A stretch of 8,306 nucleotides of DNA from Campylobacterota bacterium (GTDB taxonomy: Bacteria; Campylobacterota; Campylobacteria; Campylobacterales; Sulfurovaceae), in NCBI GenBank assembly GCA_003646525.1, contig QMKU01000045.1, positions 1 to 8,306 of the forward strand. The letters are read 5' to 3'. The notes beneath the pieces were generated by a model that saw nothing but the letters and a program-made list of their open reading frames with translations, ran no database searches and was not told the DNA's origin. Position numbers and translations under genes: made by a program. This document shows, in pieces, positions 5,920 through 8,306 of the stretch; the stretch's first letter is position 1, and the number at the start of each line of letters is the position of its first letter.

Positions 5920-7308
5920 TTAGAATTTGTCGAGTGATGCTTTTGCATTTCTGATGAGTTCGTTGACTTTTCTTTCATATAGTTTCACAAGTACTTCATC
6001 TGTAGACTCAAAGCGTGTGACGAGGACAGGAGTGGTGTTGCTAGCACGCACCAGTCCCCAGCCCTCTTCAAACCCGATCCTTACACCATCTATATCAATG
6101 ATACTTGTGATTTCTGGGAAATCAGCAGGTGGATTTTTGAGCATCTCTTTGATCTTGTCGATGATTTTGAACTTTTTATCTTCGGTTGTTTTGACTTTGA
6201 TCTCTTCAGTTGAAAAAACATGTGGAAGTGAGTCGATCTCATGATCAAGATCGATACCATCATGGATGAGCTCTAGCATGCGAAGTGTGGCATAGATAGC
6301 ATCATCATAGCCAAAATATCGGTGTTTGAAGAAGATATGTCCACTTACTTCACAAGCGAGGTCTGCACCTGTCTCTTTCATTTTGACTTTGAGGTTTGAG
6401 TGTCCGGTTTTGTACATGATCGTTTTGGCACCGCGCCGTTCGAGTTCATCATACATAACTTGAGAGCACTTCACTTCACCTATGATGGTGGGATGATCCA
6501 TTTTCATAGCATAGAGTAGTGCCATCTGGTCGCCCTTGATATTGTGCTTGTGAGTGAGTACGGCTATGCGATCTGCATCTCCATCATAGGCAAAAGCGAT
6601 ATCTCCATTTTCCGCTAATGCGGCTTTGACATCTACGAGATTCTTCTCGACTGAGGGATCGGGGTGATGGTTAGGGAAACCACCATCAGGCTGGAGATAG
6701 AGACCTTGATACTTGAAATTTAGAGCATTAAAAATATCTGTGATGACGGTATCGGCGACACCATTACCACAATCGATGACAATCTTTGTCTTCATATTTT
6801 TCAAGTGCGCAAACTCTTTGACCATAAAGGCGATATAGGGTTTTTTGACATCAATCAAGGTTCTTTGTGCATTGTAGGGAATTTTCGTCTCTGTGTCCTG
6901 CATGACCTCGTCACCTAGTTCGTAAATGTCATCTCCAAAGAATGGAGAGTGATCCACTGTTATCTTGAATCCATTATACTCACTCGGATTGTGAGAGCCA
7001 GTGATCATCACAGAGGCATCTGTCTTGACACCATTAAAATTGATGTAGTTAGAGTAATAGTTCACAGGTGTAGCAACCATCCCCATATCTAGCACTTTGC
7101 AACCTGCCGCATTGAGCCCACTAGTGAGATAATCTCTCAACACTGGAGAGTGTGACCTAGCATCATAGCCGACTGCTACGATTTTATTTCCTTTTATGCG
7201 TTTCCCGAGATAATAGCCTATAAGCTGAACACTATTCTCGTTGAGTTCTTTTTGGAAAATTCCTCGGATATCATATTCTCTAAAGATTGTTTTACTGATT
7301 GTTTTCAA
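5920..7308 (-). CDS. algC: Phosphomannomutase/phosphoglucomutase (AlgC-type)
   Basis: This cytoplasmic alpha-D-phosphohexomutase interconverts mannose- or glucose-6-phosphate and the 1-phosphates. The 462 residues match the bifunctional AlgC/PMM-PGM type (about 463). Motifs in order are IFREYDIRG (8-16), the phosphoserine loop TGSHNP with Ser105, the magnesium loop DGDADR (242-247), GEVKCSQ (277-283), the sugar-binding loop CEVSGH (319-324) and the phosphate-binding loop RASNTTP (421-427). All key residues are present. The CEVSGH loop is typical of PMM/PGM rather than phosphoglucosamine mutase. The start is the TTG at 7308, because a strong AGGAG lies 7 nt upstream and the N-terminus then fits the family. 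The gene lies 21 nt after galE and can feed glucose-1-phosphate to rfbA. The manB and pgm names are also used for this family, and substrate preference cannot be read from sequence alone. Confidence 0.93.
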   Translation of the reverse strand: MKTISKTIFREYDIRGIFQKELNENSVQLIGYYLGKRIKGNKIVAVGYDARSHSPVLRDYLTSGLNAAGCKVLDMGMVATPVNYYSNYINFNGVKTDASVMITGSHNPSEYNGFKITVDHSPFFGDDIYELGDEVMQDTETKIPYNAQRTLIDVKKPYIAFMVKEFAHLKNMKTKIVIDCGNGVADTVITDIFNALNFKYQGLYLQPDGGFPNHHPDPSVEKNLVDVKAALAENGDIAFAYDGDADRIAVLTHKHNIKGDQMALLYAMKMDHPTIIGEVKCSQVMYDELERRGAKTIMYKTGHSNLKVKMKETGADLACEVSGHIFFKHRYFGYDDAIYATLRMLELIHDGIDLDHEIDSLPHVFSTEEIKVKTTEDKKFKIIDKIKEMLKNPPADFPEITSIIDIDGVRIGFEEGWGLVRASNTTPVLVTRFESTDEVLVKLYERKVNELIRNAKASLDKF

Positions 7309-7320
7309 ATTCTGTCTCCT
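7306..7320 (-). promoter_or_regulatory. Ribosome-binding site and TTG start of the PMM/PGM gene
   Basis: AGGAG (7320-7316) is separated by 7 nt from TTG (7308-7306), inside the 21-nt gap after galE. No ATG with a comparable site lies near the expected N-terminus, and the family motif IFREYDIRG begins only eight codons on. This supports TTG as the true initiation codon. Confidence 0.75.
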
Positions 7321-7329
7321 CTGATGATT

Positions 7330-8306
7330 TTATTTTTGATAGCCATTGGGATTGCTAGATTGCCATCGCCAATGATCTTCACACATGACTTGGATATCCT
7401 TCGTCGCCTCCCAACCCAACAGCTCTTTGGCATACTTGGGGTCTGCAAAGCAGGTAGCGATATCTCCATTGCGCCTTGGAGCGATTTTGTAAGGAATCTT
7501 CTGAGCAGACGCTTTTTCAAAAGCATGTACGACATCAAGTACAGAATAGCCATTTCCCGTACCTAGATTGATCGTCATCACTTGATCAAAATTTTTGATT
7601 TTTGACAAAGCATCAAGATGTCCCTGAGCTAGATCAACTACATGAATATAATCCCTAACTCCCGTACCGTCAGGTGTATCATAATCATCTCCAAATATAT
7701 TGAGATACTCTCTTTTTCCTACAGCAGTCTGGGCAATAAACGGCATCAGGTTATTGGGGATACCATTGGGATCTTCCCCGATCTTCCCTGAATGGTGAGC
7801 ACCTACAGGATTGAAATAGCGCAGTAGCACCACTTTCCATTCGTTATCAGAAGCATAAAGATCTCTCAGTATCTCTTCGATAAAAAGTTTACTTCTTCCA
7901 TAGGGGTTGGTGGCAGAGAGAGGAAAATCCTCTTTGATCGGTGTCGTATGAGGGTCGCCATAGACTGTTGCAGAAGAGCTAAAGACAATGGATTTGCAGT
8001 TGTACTCCTGCATCACTTCACATAAAATAGTTGTACCATAAACATTATAATCATAATACTTCAGAGGCTTTTTGACAGATTCTCCTACTGCTTTGAGCCC
8101 TGCGAAATGGATCACTGCTTCAATGTTATGTCTTTCAAAGAGTTGCTGTAGATTTTTCCTGTTTCGTATGTCTCCCTCTACTAGAGTGATCTCTCTCTGT
8201 GTGATCTCTTCTACTCTCTTGATGCTCTCTCGTGATGAATTGCAAAAATTGTCAAAAACTATGATATCATAGCCTGCCTCTAGTAGCAAAACAGCAGTAT
8301 GTGAGC
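7330..8306 (-). CDS. galE: UDP-glucose 4-epimerase (GalE), 5' end beyond the window
   Basis: GalE interconverts UDP-glucose and UDP-galactose (some homologues also the N-acetyl forms) using tightly bound NAD. The window holds 324 residues. Reading past the internal TTG at 8289 to the edge gives SHTAVLLLEAGYDIIVFDN, so the gene enters from the right, and about 14 residues containing most of the GxxGxxG motif are missing. Visible family marks are HFAGLKAVGESV, SSSATVYGDP (the catalytic Ser of the S-Y-K triad), YGRSK (catalytic Tyr and Lys), LRYFNPVGAH, GTGVRDYIHVVDLA and the C-terminal ARRNGDIATCFADP with ELLGWEA. It ends with TAA at 7332-7330, 21 nt before the PMM/PGM gene, as the first visible gene of the operon. 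Substrate range (Glc/Gal versus GlcNAc/GalNAc) is not decided by what is visible. No sign of damage. Confidence 0.96.
   Translation of the reverse strand, partial: SHTAVLLLEAGYDIIVFDNFCNSSRESIKRVEEITQREITLVEGDIRNRKNLQQLFERHNIEAVIHFAGLKAVGESVKKPLKYYDYNVYGTTILCEVMQEYNCKSIVFSSSATVYGDPHTTPIKEDFPLSATNPYGRSKLFIEEILRDLYASDNEWKVVLLRYFNPVGAHHSGKIGEDPNGIPNNLMPFIAQTAVGKREYLNIFGDDYDTPDGTGVRDYIHVVDLAQGHLDALSKIKNFDQVMTINLGTGNGYSVLDVVHAFEKASAQKIPYKIAPRRNGDIATCFADPKYAKELLGWEATKDIQVMCEDHWRWQSSNPNGYQK

Noticed and set aside
5927..6244. Plus-strand frame opposite the PMM/PGM 3' end
   Set aside because: The serine- and leucine-rich product is the expected antisense of a conserved coding region.
7252..7566. Plus- and minus-strand frames around the galE/PMM junction
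   Set aside because: They overlap both conserved genes in other frames. The junction is better explained by the galE stop followed by a ribosome-binding site and TTG start.

Overview
The window looks like one end of a surface-polysaccharide (O-antigen/LPS type) gene cluster that borders a small, AT-rich accessory strip. The likely host is a Campylobacterota-type bacterium (Sulfurimonas/Sulfurovum-like). This is inferred from the moderately AT-rich genes, the TTG starts, and the flavour of the PMM/PGM and transposase N-termini. It is not proven by any marker gene. All intact genes are on the minus strand, so transcription runs from the right edge towards the left.

Right part (about 1069-8306): six tightly packed genes, read right to left. 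They are galE (UDP-glucose 4-epimerase, 5' end cut by the window edge), an AlgC-type phosphomannomutase/phosphoglucomutase, rfbB (dTDP-glucose 4,6-dehydratase), rfbA (glucose-1-phosphate thymidylyltransferase), a Wzt-type ABC ATPase with a C-terminal glycan-binding-like domain, and a large multi-spanning membrane protein of unknown function. Spacing is 21 and 43 nt, then a 4-nt ATGA overlap, then 17 nt, then an 11-nt overlap, which suggests one operon. PMM/PGM can supply hexose-1-phosphate, RfbA and RfbB turn glucose-1-phosphate into dTDP-4-dehydro-6-deoxyglucose, GalE supplies UDP-galactose, and Wzt would energise export of a finished glycan. The permease Wzm, RmlC, RmlD and any obvious cytoplasmic glycosyltransferase are not in the window.

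Left part (1-1068): an AT-rich accessory strip. For example, 541-600 has 13 G/C of 60, against 27 of 60 at 5281-5340. Right to left it holds a strong sigma70-like promoter, a short Phd/YefM-type antitoxin gene that appears to have lost its C-terminus by frameshift, a two-gene toxin-antitoxin-like pair with a RelE/HigB-like toxin, and a 21-bp tandem repeat. At the very edge is the first 17 codons of a REP-associated (IS200/Y1-like) transposase, on the plus strand, cut off where repeat sequence begins.

No CRISPR array, tRNA, rRNA or riboswitch was seen. The less ordinary content is the eroded accessory strip and the unidentified membrane protein. I did not find a convincing new multi-gene system.
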